Origin: an uncultured Oscillospiraceae bacterium
GTDB taxonomy: Bacteria; Bacillota; Clostridia; Oscillospirales; Oscillospiraceae
Direction of reading: 5' to 3'
Length of the DNA stretch: 15,151 nt
NCBI GenBank assembly: GCA_910585735.1
Contig: CAJUEU010000036.1
Span: 1 to 15,151, forward strand
This document shows, in pieces, positions 5,977 through 13,831 of this stretch. Numbering within the stretch: position 1 is the stretch's first letter; the number at the start of each line of letters is the position of its first letter. The translations under genes and the position numbers were made by a program. A model generated the notes under the pieces. It saw only the letters and a list, made by a program, of their open reading frames with translations, was not told the DNA's origin and searched no databases.

Positions 5977-6531
5977 TCAGCCCTTCTCATAGACCTGGGG
6001 CTTCAAAATGCCTATGTAAGGAAGATTGCGGTATTTTTCGTCGTAATCCAGGCCATAGCCCACCACAAAGGCGTCGGGCACCTCAAAGCCGGAATAATCA
6101 GCCTGGATGGGCTTGGTCCGGCGGGAGGGCTTGTCCAGCAGGGTACACAGCTTGATGGAGGCGGGATGCCGGGCCTGGAGGACCTGCATCAGATAGAAAA
6201 GGGTGTTGCCCGAATCCAGAATGTCCTCCACCACGATGATGTCCTTGCCCTCAATGGAATCGCTGAGGTCCTTGAGGATGTTCACCTGGCCCGAGGAGGC
6301 GGTGCCTGAGCCATAGGAGGATACCGCCATAAAGTCCACCCGGCACATGCAGTCGATGGCCCGTGTCAGGTCGGCCATAAAAATGTAGGAGCCCCGGAGC
6401 ACACTGACCAGCACGGGCTCCTTCCCGGCGTAGTCGGCGCTGATCTGCGCTCCCAGCTGGGCCACCCGGTTTTTCAGCTCCTCCTGGGAAAGCAGGATCT
6501 TTTCAATGTCCTTTTCCATACAGCTACTCAT
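5977..6531 (-). CDS. hpt: Hypoxanthine phosphoribosyltransferase
   Basis: A 184-residue purine salvage enzyme that makes IMP (and usually GMP) from hypoxanthine (guanine) and PRPP in the cytoplasm. Key parts visible: VLRGSYIFMADL (44-55, the pyrophosphate-binding loop), VDFMAVSSYGSGTASSGQV (65-83, the flexible loop) and the PRPP motif VVEDILDSGNT (100-110, with the E-D pair). The C-terminal part has DKPSRR, FVVGYGLDYDEKYRNLPYIG, typical of the base-binding end. The ATG at 6529-6531 overlaps the tilS stop by the ATGA arrangement and has AGGAG seven bases before it; an ATG four codons later is a weaker alternative. The tilS-hpt-ftsH order is as in Bacillus. Confidence 0.95.
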   Translation of the reverse strand: MSSCMEKDIEKILLSQEELKNRVAQLGAQISADYAGKEPVLVSVLRGSYIFMADLTRAIDCMCRVDFMAVSSYGSGTASSGQVNILKDLSDSIEGKDIIVVEDILDSGNTLFYLMQVLQARHPASIKLCTLLDKPSRRTKPIQADYSGFEVPDAFVVGYGLDYDEKYRNLPYIGILKPQVYEKG

Positions 6532-7808
6532 GGTTCCTCTCCTCTTTCTTTTGAAATAATGGCGATCTTTCCCCGATGGGGATGGCGGAGGTCAAGCCCC
6601 ACTCCCGCCACGGCGATGACGCCGGCGCCGTCGGCCACGACGGGAAGGGTGTCCCGCTCCAAACGGGGGATCCTTTGGTCGATGAAAAGCTTTTTCAGGC
6701 TTCGCCTGTGGCCGCTGGGCAGGGTGAGAGCGTCCCCGGTCTGCCGGGAGCGGACCACCAGCCCCGGCCAGGGCGGGCCTTCCAAACAAACGGTCCACCC
6801 GGTGCCGGGCACCGGGTTTTCCCCCTCGTGAAGGGCCATGGGCGGAAGGGGGCCCGGCGCCGGCTCATGGGTCAGCACCAAAAGCTCATATTCCCGCCGG
6901 GCGGTGAGCTGGCGGGGGAGGGAGACCTGGGCCGAGGGGGCCTGAGAGCGGCACAGGGATAAAACAGCTTCAATGTGGGGGGCTGAGCAGTCCCAGTCGC
7001 CCTCCGCGGCCTCGGCCAGCAGGAGCCGAACGGCCCGGGAGGCCACCGGGGCGGGGGCGTCGGCCATGGCTCTGGCGGGGATGACCAGGTCCTCCCCCCG
7101 CCGTTTGGCGCTTCGAAACAGCTGCCAGGCCAGGGTATTGAGATATTCATCGTCCGCCCGAAGCCGGGGGATGGTGGAGGTAAGGCGGCGGACAAACCCC
7201 GGGTTCATCTCCTCCAGAAGGGGAATGAGCTGATGCCGTACCCGGTTGCGGGTGTATGTGTCCCCAGCGTTGGAGCTGTCCTCCACGTGGGGGAGGTGAT
7301 GCTGTTCCAGATAGGCTTCGATCTCGGCCCGGGAGGTGGTAAGAAAGGGCCGCGCAAGCCGGTTTCCCTTGGGGGAAATGCCGGAAAGACCGTGGAGGCC
7401 GCTGCCCCGCAATAGATGCAGGAGAAGGGTCTCGGCGTTGTCCCCGGCGTTGTGGGCGGTGACCACCAGGTCGCAGCCCTCGGCCTCCGCCGTTCGAAAA
7501 AGAAAGGTGTAGCGAAGGGTCCGGGCGGCCTCCTCTATGGAGCGTTTCTCCTGCCGGGCAAAGGCCCGGACGTCCCCCTGGCCTACGGTGAGGGGAATGC
7601 TCCATTCCCCGCACAGGTCCCGGACGAACTGTTCGTCCCGGTGGGCTTCGGCCTCCCGAAGAAGATGATTAAAGTGCGCGGCCCGAAGGGTGAGGTCCTT
7701 CTGCCGGGAGAGCCAGTGGAGAAGGCAGACCGAATCCGCTCCCCCGGACACGGCGCAGAGGACGCTGCTTCCCTTGGGAAGCACATCATAGTCCCGAACA
7801 GGCTCCAT
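6528..7808 (-). CDS. tilS: tRNA(Ile)-lysidine synthase TilS
   Basis: A 426-residue enzyme that converts C34 of the CAU-anticodon tRNA(Ile) to lysidine using ATP and lysine, needed for reading AUA codons. The N-terminal PP-loop ATPase carries SGGADS (21-26), followed by AAHFNHLLREAEAHRDEQFV, VVTAHNAGDNAETLLLHLLRGSG (a hallmark of the family) and NRLARPFL. The middle domain (about 200-310) and a C-terminal domain (about 350-420, with RSRQTGDALTLPSGHRRS and LKKLFIDQRIPR) are also present, as in full-length TilS. The ATG at 7806-7808 lies two bases after the dnaB stop. An in-frame stop lies six codons upstream, so the frame cannot extend far. Its ribosome binding site is weak (GAGG, 10 bases), which suggests translational coupling with dnaB. 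It overlaps hpt by four bases. Confidence 0.95.
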   Translation of the reverse strand: MEPVRDYDVLPKGSSVLCAVSGGADSVCLLHWLSRQKDLTLRAAHFNHLLREAEAHRDEQFVRDLCGEWSIPLTVGQGDVRAFARQEKRSIEEAARTLRYTFLFRTAEAEGCDLVVTAHNAGDNAETLLLHLLRGSGLHGLSGISPKGNRLARPFLTTSRAEIEAYLEQHHLPHVEDSSNAGDTYTRNRVRHQLIPLLEEMNPGFVRRLTSTIPRLRADDEYLNTLAWQLFRSAKRRGEDLVIPARAMADAPAPVASRAVRLLLAEAAEGDWDCSAPHIEAVLSLCRSQAPSAQVSLPRQLTARREYELLVLTHEPAPGPLPPMALHEGENPVPGTGWTVCLEGPPWPGLVVRSRQTGDALTLPSGHRRSLKKLFIDQRIPRLERDTLPVVADGAGVIAVAGVGLDLRHPHRGKIAIISKERGEEP

Positions 7809-7810
7809 AC

Positions 7811-9154
7811 TCAGTAATCCTCATACCGCCGCTCCACCGAGGTGAAGGTGGTGAACTCCGGGATCCACTGCAGCTCCACCGTGCCGGTCTCGCCGTGGCG
7901 GTTCTTGGCGATGATGCACTCGGCCAGATTGTGGTTGTCCCCGTCATCGTTATAATAGCTTTCCCGGTGGAGGAACATGACGATGTCGGCGTCCTGCTCG
8001 ATGGCGCCCGATTCCCGGAGGTCGGAGAGCATGGGCCGCTTGTCGCTCCGGCCCTCGCTGGCACGGGAGAGCTGGGAAAGGCAAAGCACAGGGACCCCCA
8101 GGTCCTTGGCCATGATCTTCAGCGCCCGGGAGATATCCGAGACGATCTGCTGGCGATTTTCACCCCGCCGCGCGCCGTCTCCGGCCGAGGTCATGAGCTG
8201 AAGGTAGTCTATGACGACCAGCCCCAGGTTATCCATCCGCCGGCATTTGGCCCGCATATCGGCCACCGAAAGCATGGGATTGTCGTCGATGTAGATCTTG
8301 GCCTGGCTCAGGGCCACGCTGGCGGCGGCCACCTTGCTCCAGTCCTCGGTATTGAGCCGCCCGGTGATGAGCCGCTTCAGGTCCACATAGGTCTCGCTGG
8401 CGATCAGGCGCATGGCCAACTGGACCCGGCTCATTTCCAGGGAGAAAAAGACCACATTTTTGCCGGAATATTTTCCGGCGCTGAGAAGCATATTCAGGGC
8501 GATGGAGGTCTTGCCCACACCGGGACGGGCGGCCAGGATAATGAGGTCGGATTTGTTCAGTCCCGAGATGACCCGGTCAATGTCGGACAAGCCGGTGGAG
8601 AGACCGGGCAGTCCGTTGCCGCTGGCCGAAAGCTCGTTGAGCTGGTCGATCACGTCCTTGATAATAGGGGGGAGAGGCTCCAACCCCTGGGCGCCCCTGC
8701 CCTGACGCAGGTTGTAGATCCGCTGCTCGGCGGCCTCCAGCGCCTCCTGGGCGGTGGCTGTCCCCTCCTGGATCATGTCGGTGATGCTGCCGGCGGTATA
8801 GGCCACCTGCCGCAGGAGGGACTTGTCCTTGACGATGCTGATGTATTCTCCCACGTTGGCGGCGGTGGGGGTGATGAGCATCAGCTGACGGATATAGTCG
8901 TAGGAGGCGCCCTCCTGGTAGGTGCCCAACTGCTTGAGCTTGTCCAGCACAGTCACCGGGTCGATCTTCTCAGAGAAATTGTACATGGAGGAGATGGCCT
9001 CAAAGAGCTCCCGGTTCTGCCGGAGGTAAAAGTCCTCGCTCTTGAGGGCCTCCATCACCTGGTGGATGCACTGTTCGTTGATGAGCATGGAGCCCAGCAC
9101 GGCCTGTTCGGCCTCGGCGGAGTGGGGCATCTGTCGGGAAATCAGTTCATCCAT
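7811..9154 (-). CDS. dnaB: Replicative DNA helicase DnaB
   Basis: A 447-residue hexameric 5'-3' helicase of the replication fork (called DnaC in Bacillus). The N-terminal domain starts MDELISRQMPHSAEAEQAVL, the usual opening, which supports the ATG at 9152-9154; AGGAGGTG lies six bases upstream. An in-frame start 15 codons earlier lacks these supports. The RecA-like domain has Walker A ARPGVGKT (209-216), Walker B VVIDYLQL (313-320), the SQLSR segment (360-364) and DLRESGAIEQDAD (378-390), then AKNRHGETGTVELQW near the end. Length and order are normal and no intein is present. It follows rplI after a 258-base structured gap and is almost contiguous with tilS. Confidence 0.97.
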   Translation of the reverse strand: MDELISRQMPHSAEAEQAVLGSMLINEQCIHQVMEALKSEDFYLRQNRELFEAISSMYNFSEKIDPVTVLDKLKQLGTYQEGASYDYIRQLMLITPTAANVGEYISIVKDKSLLRQVAYTAGSITDMIQEGTATAQEALEAAEQRIYNLRQGRGAQGLEPLPPIIKDVIDQLNELSASGNGLPGLSTGLSDIDRVISGLNKSDLIILAARPGVGKTSIALNMLLSAGKYSGKNVVFFSLEMSRVQLAMRLIASETYVDLKRLITGRLNTEDWSKVAAASVALSQAKIYIDDNPMLSVADMRAKCRRMDNLGLVVIDYLQLMTSAGDGARRGENRQQIVSDISRALKIMAKDLGVPVLCLSQLSRASEGRSDKRPMLSDLRESGAIEQDADIVMFLHRESYYNDDGDNHNLAECIIAKNRHGETGTVELQWIPEFTTFTSVERRYEDY

Positions 9155-9265
9155 ATTGGTCACCTCCTGAATGTAAGCACTTTGCGGCCCCGCCGCCACC
9201 CAGCAAAGCTGAGCACGCCAGGCGGCCGGAGTTTCAACAAGATATCTTGACGGTTACGATACGGT

Positions 9266-9301
9266 CAGCGACAGCGGCGCAAAAGGGACCGCGGGTCGCT
9301 G
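9266..9301 (-). other. Hairpin in the dnaB leader
   Basis: CAGCGAC (9266-9272) and GTCGCTG (9295-9301) are a perfect 7-bp inverted repeat with a further CGG/CCG pairing inside. It lies in the 258-base rplI-dnaB gap, upstream of dnaB. No T-run follows on either strand, so a terminator is unlikely. I found no gene in 9155-9412. Confidence 0.45.
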
Positions 9302-9348
9302 TGAGGGGGCCGCCGGAAATAAGATTGGCAATGGCTTTTCTTGGGGGT

Positions 9349-9388
9349 CCCGGGGGCCAATTCTTTTCACGAAAAGATGGCCCCCGGG
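9349..9388 (-). other. Strong GC-rich hairpin downstream of rplI
   Basis: CCCGGGGGCC (9349-9358) pairs perfectly with GGCCCCCGGG (9379-9388); an inner TCTTTT/AAAAGA pairing extends the stem. It begins about 25 bases after the rplI stop on the minus strand. The T-run there precedes rather than follows the hairpin, so it is not a textbook terminator. It may pause or process the gdpP-rplI-dnaB transcript or protect a 3' end. Confidence 0.5.
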
Positions 9389-9412
9389 AAAAGAAAAATT
9401 CATTATAAGAAA

Positions 9413-9859
9413 TTATGCCTCCGTCACCACCACATTGATGGTGCCGCTGATCTCATACCCCAGCTTGCACTTGAGCTGATAAGTCCCAAAGGCCTTGATG
9501 GGGTCGGGGAGCACGATCTTGGCCTTGGCGATGTCCAGGCCGGTCTGGGCCTTTAGAGCCTCGGAGACCTCCTTGCTGGTCACCGAGCCGAAGAGCTTGC
9601 CTCCGTTCCCCGCCTTGGCGGGGATCTTGACCATACAGCCCTTGAGCTGCTCCACGATCTCCATGGCGGCGGCGCGCTCAGCGGCCTCCTGGGCCAGCTT
9701 GGCCTTCTCCTGCTGGCGCATGGTGTTCAGGTTCTCGGTGGTGGCGGCCACCGCCAGCTTCCGGGGAATGAGGAAATTCCGGGCGTAGCCGTCGCTTGCC
9801 TCGATGAGCTGGCCCTTCTTGCCCTGGCCTTTCACGTCCTGCTGTAAAATTACCTTCAT
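9413..9859 (-). CDS. rplI: 50S ribosomal protein bL9
   Basis: A 148-residue component of the large ribosomal subunit. The N-terminal domain has MKVILQQDVKGQGKKGQLIE and then ASDGYARNFLIPRKLAVAAT, the classic L9 signature, followed by the long connecting helix (TTENLNTMRQQEKAKLAQEA onward) and the C-terminal domain with KLFGSVTSKEVSEAL and a TINVVVTEA end. Start: ATG at 9857-9859 with AAGGAGTG six bases upstream. The frame is open further upstream to 9946, but that part (RRDARAYDAPN...) does not resemble L9 and lacks a ribosome binding site. It sits between gdpP and dnaB as in many Firmicutes. Confidence 0.97.
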   Translation of the reverse strand: MKVILQQDVKGQGKKGQLIEASDGYARNFLIPRKLAVAATTENLNTMRQQEKAKLAQEAAERAAAMEIVEQLKGCMVKIPAKAGNGGKLFGSVTSKEVSEALKAQTGLDIAKAKIVLPDPIKAFGTYQLKCKLGYEISGTINVVVTEA

Positions 9860-9903
9860 AGTAAACACTCCTTCATTGGGTTTCAGTGTCACGCTCGCGT
9901 TGG

Positions 9904-9973
9904 GGGCGTCATACGCCCTGGCGTCCCTCCGACTCGGGGTCGTCATTGAGCCTTTGGCCGAACGACCGCCCCG
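9904..9973 (-). other. Structured leader between gdpP and rplI
   Basis: Two inverted repeats fill most of the 120-base gap. GGGCGT (9904-9909) and ACGCCC (9913-9918) form a tight 6-bp hairpin. CGGGGTCGT (9935-9943) pairs with ACGACC plus CCG (9962-9973) through a small bulge. No T-run follows. It could be an RNA leader or a processing site for rplI; no known ribosomal leader family was recognised. Confidence 0.4.
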
Positions 9974-9979
9974 GACGCT

Positions 9980-11977
9980 TCACGCTTCGTCACAATATTT
10001 ATCAATGGCCGCGGTGAGCTCTCCGCACACCTCGTCCAGAGACCTGCCCGGGATCTGGGCGCCCGCCGCGGTGGCGTTGCCTCCGCCTCCCAGATGCTCC
10101 AGGATCACCTGCACATTGACCTCTCCGCCGCTTCGGGCCGAAAGAATGATCCTTCCGTCCTCGCCGGGGAAGAGAACAAAAGAGGCGTCCACGTCAGACA
10201 CGGTGAGCAGCTCGTCGGCCGCCTTGGCGGCGGTGACCCGGTCGATGGTACGGTCGATGGCGGCGATGGCCATGCCTTCCCGGTACATCTGGGCCCGGCG
10301 GATAATGTCGTAACGCTGAATGGTGCTGGGAAGGTCGGCGGAAAAGAACTTGCGGACCTCGGTGGTGTCGGCGCCCGCCCGCCGGAGGAAGGCGGCGGCC
10401 TCAAAGGTCCGGCTGCCTGTGCGGCTCACAAAGTTTTTGCTGTCCAGCACGATGCCCGCCAGAAGGGCGTCGGCCTCCTCGTGGAGCAGCTCCCCGGGCT
10501 CCAGAACGTACTGAAGCAGGTCGGTGACCAGCTCGGAGGCCGAGGAGGCATAAGGCTCGTGGAAGCTGAGGGCCGCGCCCTCGATGTAGCTGGCCGCCCG
10601 GCGGTGGTGGTCGATGACCGCCACACGGTTGATGGACTCCAAAAGCTCCTGGGAAAGGACCTGCTCAGGCCGATTGGTGTCCACCACCACCAACAGGGAG
10701 CGGGGGTCGGCCCGCAGGATGGCGTCGGAGGGGGAGAGAAAAATGTCGGCGTATTGGGGCAGGACGGCCAGGGTGTCCATCATGGCGTCGGCGGGACTGG
10801 GGTCGGTCCCCCGGATGATGTGGACCTCCACGCCACGCTTCCGGGCCAGGGCCACAAGTCCGGCGGCGGGCCCCACACAGTCCAGGTCGGGGAAGGTGTG
10901 GCCCATGATAAAGACCTGGGTGGAATCTCCGATGAGGGAGCTTAAGGCGGTGGAGATGACCCGGCTCTTTACCTTGGTCTGCTTCTCGGCCTCCTTGGCC
11001 CGGCCTCCGTAGAATTCAAAGTTAAAGCGGTTTTTGATGACCGCCTGGTCGCCGCCCCGGGAGAGGGCCATCTCCAGGGAGAGGGAGGCGTACTGGAACA
11101 GCTCGGCAAAGGAGTCGGCGTCCTTCCCCAGGCCCAGGGATAGGGTGACGGGGATCCCGTTGGGATTCACCACCTCCCGGACCTGGTCCAGGATGTCGAA
11201 TTTGTTTTCGATAAAACCGGGCAGGTGCCGCTCCTCAAAGATCAGCAGATACCGGTCCCGGTCGTAGCGGCAAAGCAGGCCTCCCGTGTGGGCGGTCCAC
11301 TCGTCCAGGCGGCGGTTCACGTCCACCAGCATGGCGGTTTTGACTCCGTCGCCCACGCCCTTGAAGACCTCCTCATAATTGTCCATCAGGAGGATGGCGG
11401 CAATGGGCCGGGAACCGTAAAATTCATCCCGGATGGTGGAAAATTCGGTGACGTCCACCCAGTAAGTAGTGGCCAGGAAGCTGCGCCGCCCCTGCTCCTC
11501 GGTGCGGACCAGGTGGCCAAAGATCTGGTAACGCCGGTCGCGGATATAGACCTCGGTGGGGCACTGGTTTTTGCCCTCCATGAGCCACCGGGGGTCAAAG
11601 TCGGGCACCGCCTCGGTGATCTTTCGGTCAAAGAGATGGTCCCGCTCCCCCGAGATTTGGAGGAAAAGCCGGTTGGACCAGATGACCTCCTCGGTCTCCA
11701 GGCGGAAAATGACCATGGGAAGAGGGGCGTTCACCACCGTGTCCTTGGTGGCAACGTCAATATCCCCGGAGACATTTTCGATGTAGTTGAGGATCTCCCG
11801 CCGCCGCAGGGCGTTCCCCTTACGAAAGTAGAGGAAGAGGAGCAGGATCAGGGCCCCTTCCGCTGTGGCCAGGACATGGTTCCCCACCAACGCCGTGACC
11901 AGCGCGAAGAGCGCCAGCACCACAAAGTAGAGCCGGAAGCCAGGCTCCGGCATACGTGGCGCGTTCTTTTTGTTCAT
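9980..11977 (-). CDS. gdpP: GdpP-type cyclic-di-AMP phosphodiesterase (DHH-DHHA1)
   Basis: A 665-residue membrane protein of the GdpP/YybT family, which hydrolyses c-di-AMP to pApA and so affects potassium balance and cell-wall stress. Two membrane helices (about 14-31 and 35-51) precede a PAS-like region (about 85-150) and a degenerate GGDEF domain (about 190-310; CRYDRDRYLLIFEE stands where GGDEF would be). The DHH domain carries MGHTFPDLDCVG (H360, D364, D366), VVVDTNRPE (D433), VIDHHRR (456-458) and GIVLDSKNF (D512), so the metal site is complete. DHHA1 has GGGGNATAAGAQ (630-641). Start: ATG at 11975-11977 with AAAGGAGG eight bases upstream; a frame extension to 12082 crosses the promoter and is rejected. 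It is the first gene of the long operon. Confidence 0.95.
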   Translation of the reverse strand: MNKKNAPRMPEPGFRLYFVVLALFALVTALVGNHVLATAEGALILLLFLYFRKGNALRRREILNYIENVSGDIDVATKDTVVNAPLPMVIFRLETEEVIWSNRLFLQISGERDHLFDRKITEAVPDFDPRWLMEGKNQCPTEVYIRDRRYQIFGHLVRTEEQGRRSFLATTYWVDVTEFSTIRDEFYGSRPIAAILLMDNYEEVFKGVGDGVKTAMLVDVNRRLDEWTAHTGGLLCRYDRDRYLLIFEERHLPGFIENKFDILDQVREVVNPNGIPVTLSLGLGKDADSFAELFQYASLSLEMALSRGGDQAVIKNRFNFEFYGGRAKEAEKQTKVKSRVISTALSSLIGDSTQVFIMGHTFPDLDCVGPAAGLVALARKRGVEVHIIRGTDPSPADAMMDTLAVLPQYADIFLSPSDAILRADPRSLLVVVDTNRPEQVLSQELLESINRVAVIDHHRRAASYIEGAALSFHEPYASSASELVTDLLQYVLEPGELLHEEADALLAGIVLDSKNFVSRTGSRTFEAAAFLRRAGADTTEVRKFFSADLPSTIQRYDIIRRAQMYREGMAIAAIDRTIDRVTAAKAADELLTVSDVDASFVLFPGEDGRIILSARSGGEVNVQVILEHLGGGGNATAAGAQIPGRSLDEVCGELTAAIDKYCDEA

Positions 11978-12041
11978 GGTCACCGCCTCCTTTGACCTGA
12001 CCGTTCTCTCGCCTGTTAGAGGAAAAAGGAAAATCACGACC

Positions 12042-12070
12042 AGTATACCATGCCGGGAGGAAAAAAGCAA
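12042..12070 (-). promoter_or_regulatory. Sigma-A-type promoter of the gdpP-rplI-dnaB-tilS-hpt-ftsH operon
   Basis: On the minus strand: -35 TTGCTT (12065-12070), a 17-base spacer and -10 TATACT (12042-12047). The predicted start is near 12035, about 58 bases before the gdpP ATG. The terminator of the preceding operon lies just upstream. Confidence 0.65.
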
Positions 12071-12090
12071 GAAAAGCCGCAAGGGAGGGA

Positions 12091-12125
12091 AGAAAAAGGA
12101 GCGGAGCGTCTCAACGCTCCGCTCC
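12091..12125 (-). terminator. Rho-independent terminator of the nfeD-SPFH operon
   Basis: GGAGCGGAGCGT (12098-12109) and ACGCTCCGCTCC (12114-12125) form a perfect 12-bp stem with a 4-base loop. On the minus strand it is followed by TTTTTCT (12091-12097). It lies 16 bases beyond the SPFH gene's stop, in the right orientation. Confidence 0.9.
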
Positions 12126-12141
12126 CCGTCAGGAAGAGACC

Positions 12142-13050
12142 TTATTTTTTGTCCTTTTTCTCCTCGGTGAAGATCTCCTTGGCGCTGGCGGCCAGACCGG
12201 CCAGGCCCTGGATCTCGGAGGGGATGATGAGCTTGGTCGCCTTGCCGTCGGCGGCGGCCTGGAAGGCCTCCAGAGCCTTCAGCTTCACCACCTGGTCGGA
12301 GGGGGCGGCCTCATTCAGCAGCTTGAGGGCCTGGGCGGTGGCCTCCTGGACCTTGAGGATGGCGGCGGCCTCGCCCTCGGCCCGGGCGATGGCGGCCTCC
12401 TTCTCGGCCTGGGCCTTCAGAATGACCGACTGCTTCTCGCCCTCGGCCACCAGGATCTGGGACTGCTTCTGGCCCTCGGCCTGGAGGATGGCCTCCCGGC
12501 GCTCACGCTCGGCCCGCATCTGCTTCTCCATGGACTCCTGGATGTCCCGGGGGGGCATGATGTTCTTCAGCTCCACCCGGTTGACCTTGATGCCCCAGGG
12601 GTCGGTGGCCTCGTCCAGCAGGGAGCGCATCTGGGTGTTGATGATGTCCCGGCTGGTGAGGGTTTGGTCCAGATCCATGTCGCCGATGATGTTACGAAGG
12701 GTGGTGGCGGTCAGATTCTCAATGGCGGACATGGGATGCTCCACGCCGTAGGTGTAGAGCTTGGGGTCGGTGATAAGGAAGTAGACCACCGTGTCGATCT
12801 GCATGGTCACGTTGTCCTTGGTGATGACGGGCTGAGGGTCGAAATCCACAACCTGCTCCTTCAGGGAGACATTTTTGACCACCCGGTCGATAAGGGGGAT
12901 CTTTACGTGGATGCCGTTCTCCCATACCGTGTAGAAGGAACCCAGCCGCTCAATGACGGCGGCCCGGGCCTGCTGGACGATGCGGATATTGGCTGCCAGA
13001 AGGGCCAGGATGAGGACAGCGACGACAGCGAGGATAATTTTGGTGAGCAT
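12142..13050 (-). CDS. SPFH/Band 7 (stomatin/QmcA-like) membrane protein
   Basis: A 302-residue protein of the SPFH/prohibitin-homology family, which forms large oligomeric rings in the membrane and is tied to membrane organisation and protease control. One N-terminal membrane segment (about 4-23) is followed by the Band 7 domain: IVQQARAAVIERLGSFYTVW, GIHVKIPLIDRV, DFDPQPVITKDNV, TMQIDTVVYFLITDP, NIIGDMDLDQTLTSRD and VNRVELKNIMPPRDI. A long alanine/glutamate-rich coiled coil (about 170-250) with EAILQAEGQKQS and VAEGEKQSVILKAQAE repeats comes next, then a C-terminal segment ending in EEKKDKK. Start: ATG at 13048-13050, AAAGGAGT eight bases upstream. It lies 37 bases after nfeD, its usual partner. 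It may correspond to ybbK/qmcA; orthology is not proven here. Confidence 0.93.
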   Translation of the reverse strand: MLTKIILAVVAVLILALLAANIRIVQQARAAVIERLGSFYTVWENGIHVKIPLIDRVVKNVSLKEQVVDFDPQPVITKDNVTMQIDTVVYFLITDPKLYTYGVEHPMSAIENLTATTLRNIIGDMDLDQTLTSRDIINTQMRSLLDEATDPWGIKVNRVELKNIMPPRDIQESMEKQMRAERERREAILQAEGQKQSQILVAEGEKQSVILKAQAEKEAAIARAEGEAAAILKVQEATAQALKLLNEAAPSDQVVKLKALEAFQAAADGKATKLIIPSEIQGLAGLAASAKEIFTEEKKDKK

Positions 13051-13087
13051 AGTTGATTACTCCTTTCTCTCTTGGGGGCTTTGCCCC

Positions 13088-13528
13088 TTAAACTTTGGCA
13101 GGAGCCACGAAGAGCTTGACTCCCTCGATGCGCTTCACGGTGACCACGGTGCCCTCCGGGATGTTCTCTCCCGAATCCGAGCGGGCGGTCCAGGCCATGC
13201 CTGCTACCACCACCACGCCGGCGGGGGCCAGGTTATCCACCGCCTGGGTGATGACCCCCTCCCGGCCGATGACCCGGTCGGCGTTGGTAGGCACCCGGTG
13301 GGGCAGCACATACTTCCTGGCCAGGGGCCTTACCACCGCCATGGTCACGGCGGATACCACCACGAACAGCAGGATCTGGATCCAGATGTCATTGGTGAAG
13401 ATGGTGGCCAGCAACGCTGCCAGAGCGCCCGCGGCGAACCAGATGGACACCAGGGCTATGGTCGCGGCCTCGGCCACGGCGAAAAAGAGGAGCAGCGCCA
13501 GCCATACCGCGCTGGGGATCCAATCCAT
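13088..13528 (-). CDS. NfeD-like membrane protein (YbbJ-type, OB-fold C-terminus)
   Basis: A 146-residue protein with three hydrophobic segments (about 7-24, 26-43 and 49-66) followed by a soluble OB-fold domain (about 85-142) with VIGREGVITQAV, GVVVVAGMAWTARSDSGENI, PEGTVVTVKRIEGVKLFV. This is the short NfeD form that lacks a ClpP-like protease domain. Such proteins are encoded beside SPFH proteins and are thought to help their assembly. Start: ATG at 13526-13528, with AAAGGAG eight bases upstream; the frame is open upstream to 13777 but runs over the promoter. It is the first gene of the two-gene operon. Confidence 0.9.
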   Translation of the reverse strand: MDWIPSAVWLALLLFFAVAEAATIALVSIWFAAGALAALLATIFTNDIWIQILLFVVVSAVTMAVVRPLARKYVLPHRVPTNADRVIGREGVITQAVDNLAPAGVVVVAGMAWTARSDSGENIPEGTVVTVKRIEGVKLFVAPAKV

Positions 13529-13712
13529 TTCATCAGCTCCTTTCTGTGTGGATGTTTCCCAAGGGCTTTTTGACCCTTTCAAACCATAAGACGGAAACGC
13601 GGAAAAAATGCAACATCTACGTCTGAATATTTTTGAAAAATTTTTCCGGGGCTTTATGGATCCTTCCCATATTTCCCCACCGCTATGGTGTTCTCTTTTT
13701 TCTATACATATT

Positions 13713-13741
13713 ATCATACCACCCTTTCCCAAAAATGTCAC
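13713..13741 (-). promoter_or_regulatory. Sigma-A-type promoter of the nfeD-SPFH operon
   Basis: On the minus strand: -35 GTGACA (13736-13741), a 17-base spacer and -10 TATGAT (13713-13718). The predicted start near 13706 gives a long leader before nfeD. Confidence 0.6.
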
Positions 13742-13802
13742 CCGTTTTTCTGTTCCATTTCCCTTTTTCGCCAACAAAATCCTCCCCGAGCAGAAATATC
13801 AT

Positions 13803-13831
13803 TTGCCAAATGTCGTTTTCGCGGGTATAAT
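13803..13831 (+). promoter_or_regulatory. Sigma-A-type promoter of the RlmL-like gene
   Basis: -35 TTGCCA (13803-13808), a 17-base spacer and a perfect -10 TATAAT (13826-13831). The predicted start near 13838 lies about 29 bases before the ATG at 13867. Confidence 0.8.

Noticed and set aside
6528..7808. Possible truncation of the TilS N-terminus
   Set aside because: The region before the PP-loop is short, but an in-frame stop just upstream bounds it and the PP-loop is complete, so the gene is intact.
7895..9250. Plus-strand open frame of about 451 codons opposite dnaB
   Set aside because: Mirror frame of DnaB's codon bias; no domain recognised and it ends beyond the dnaB start.
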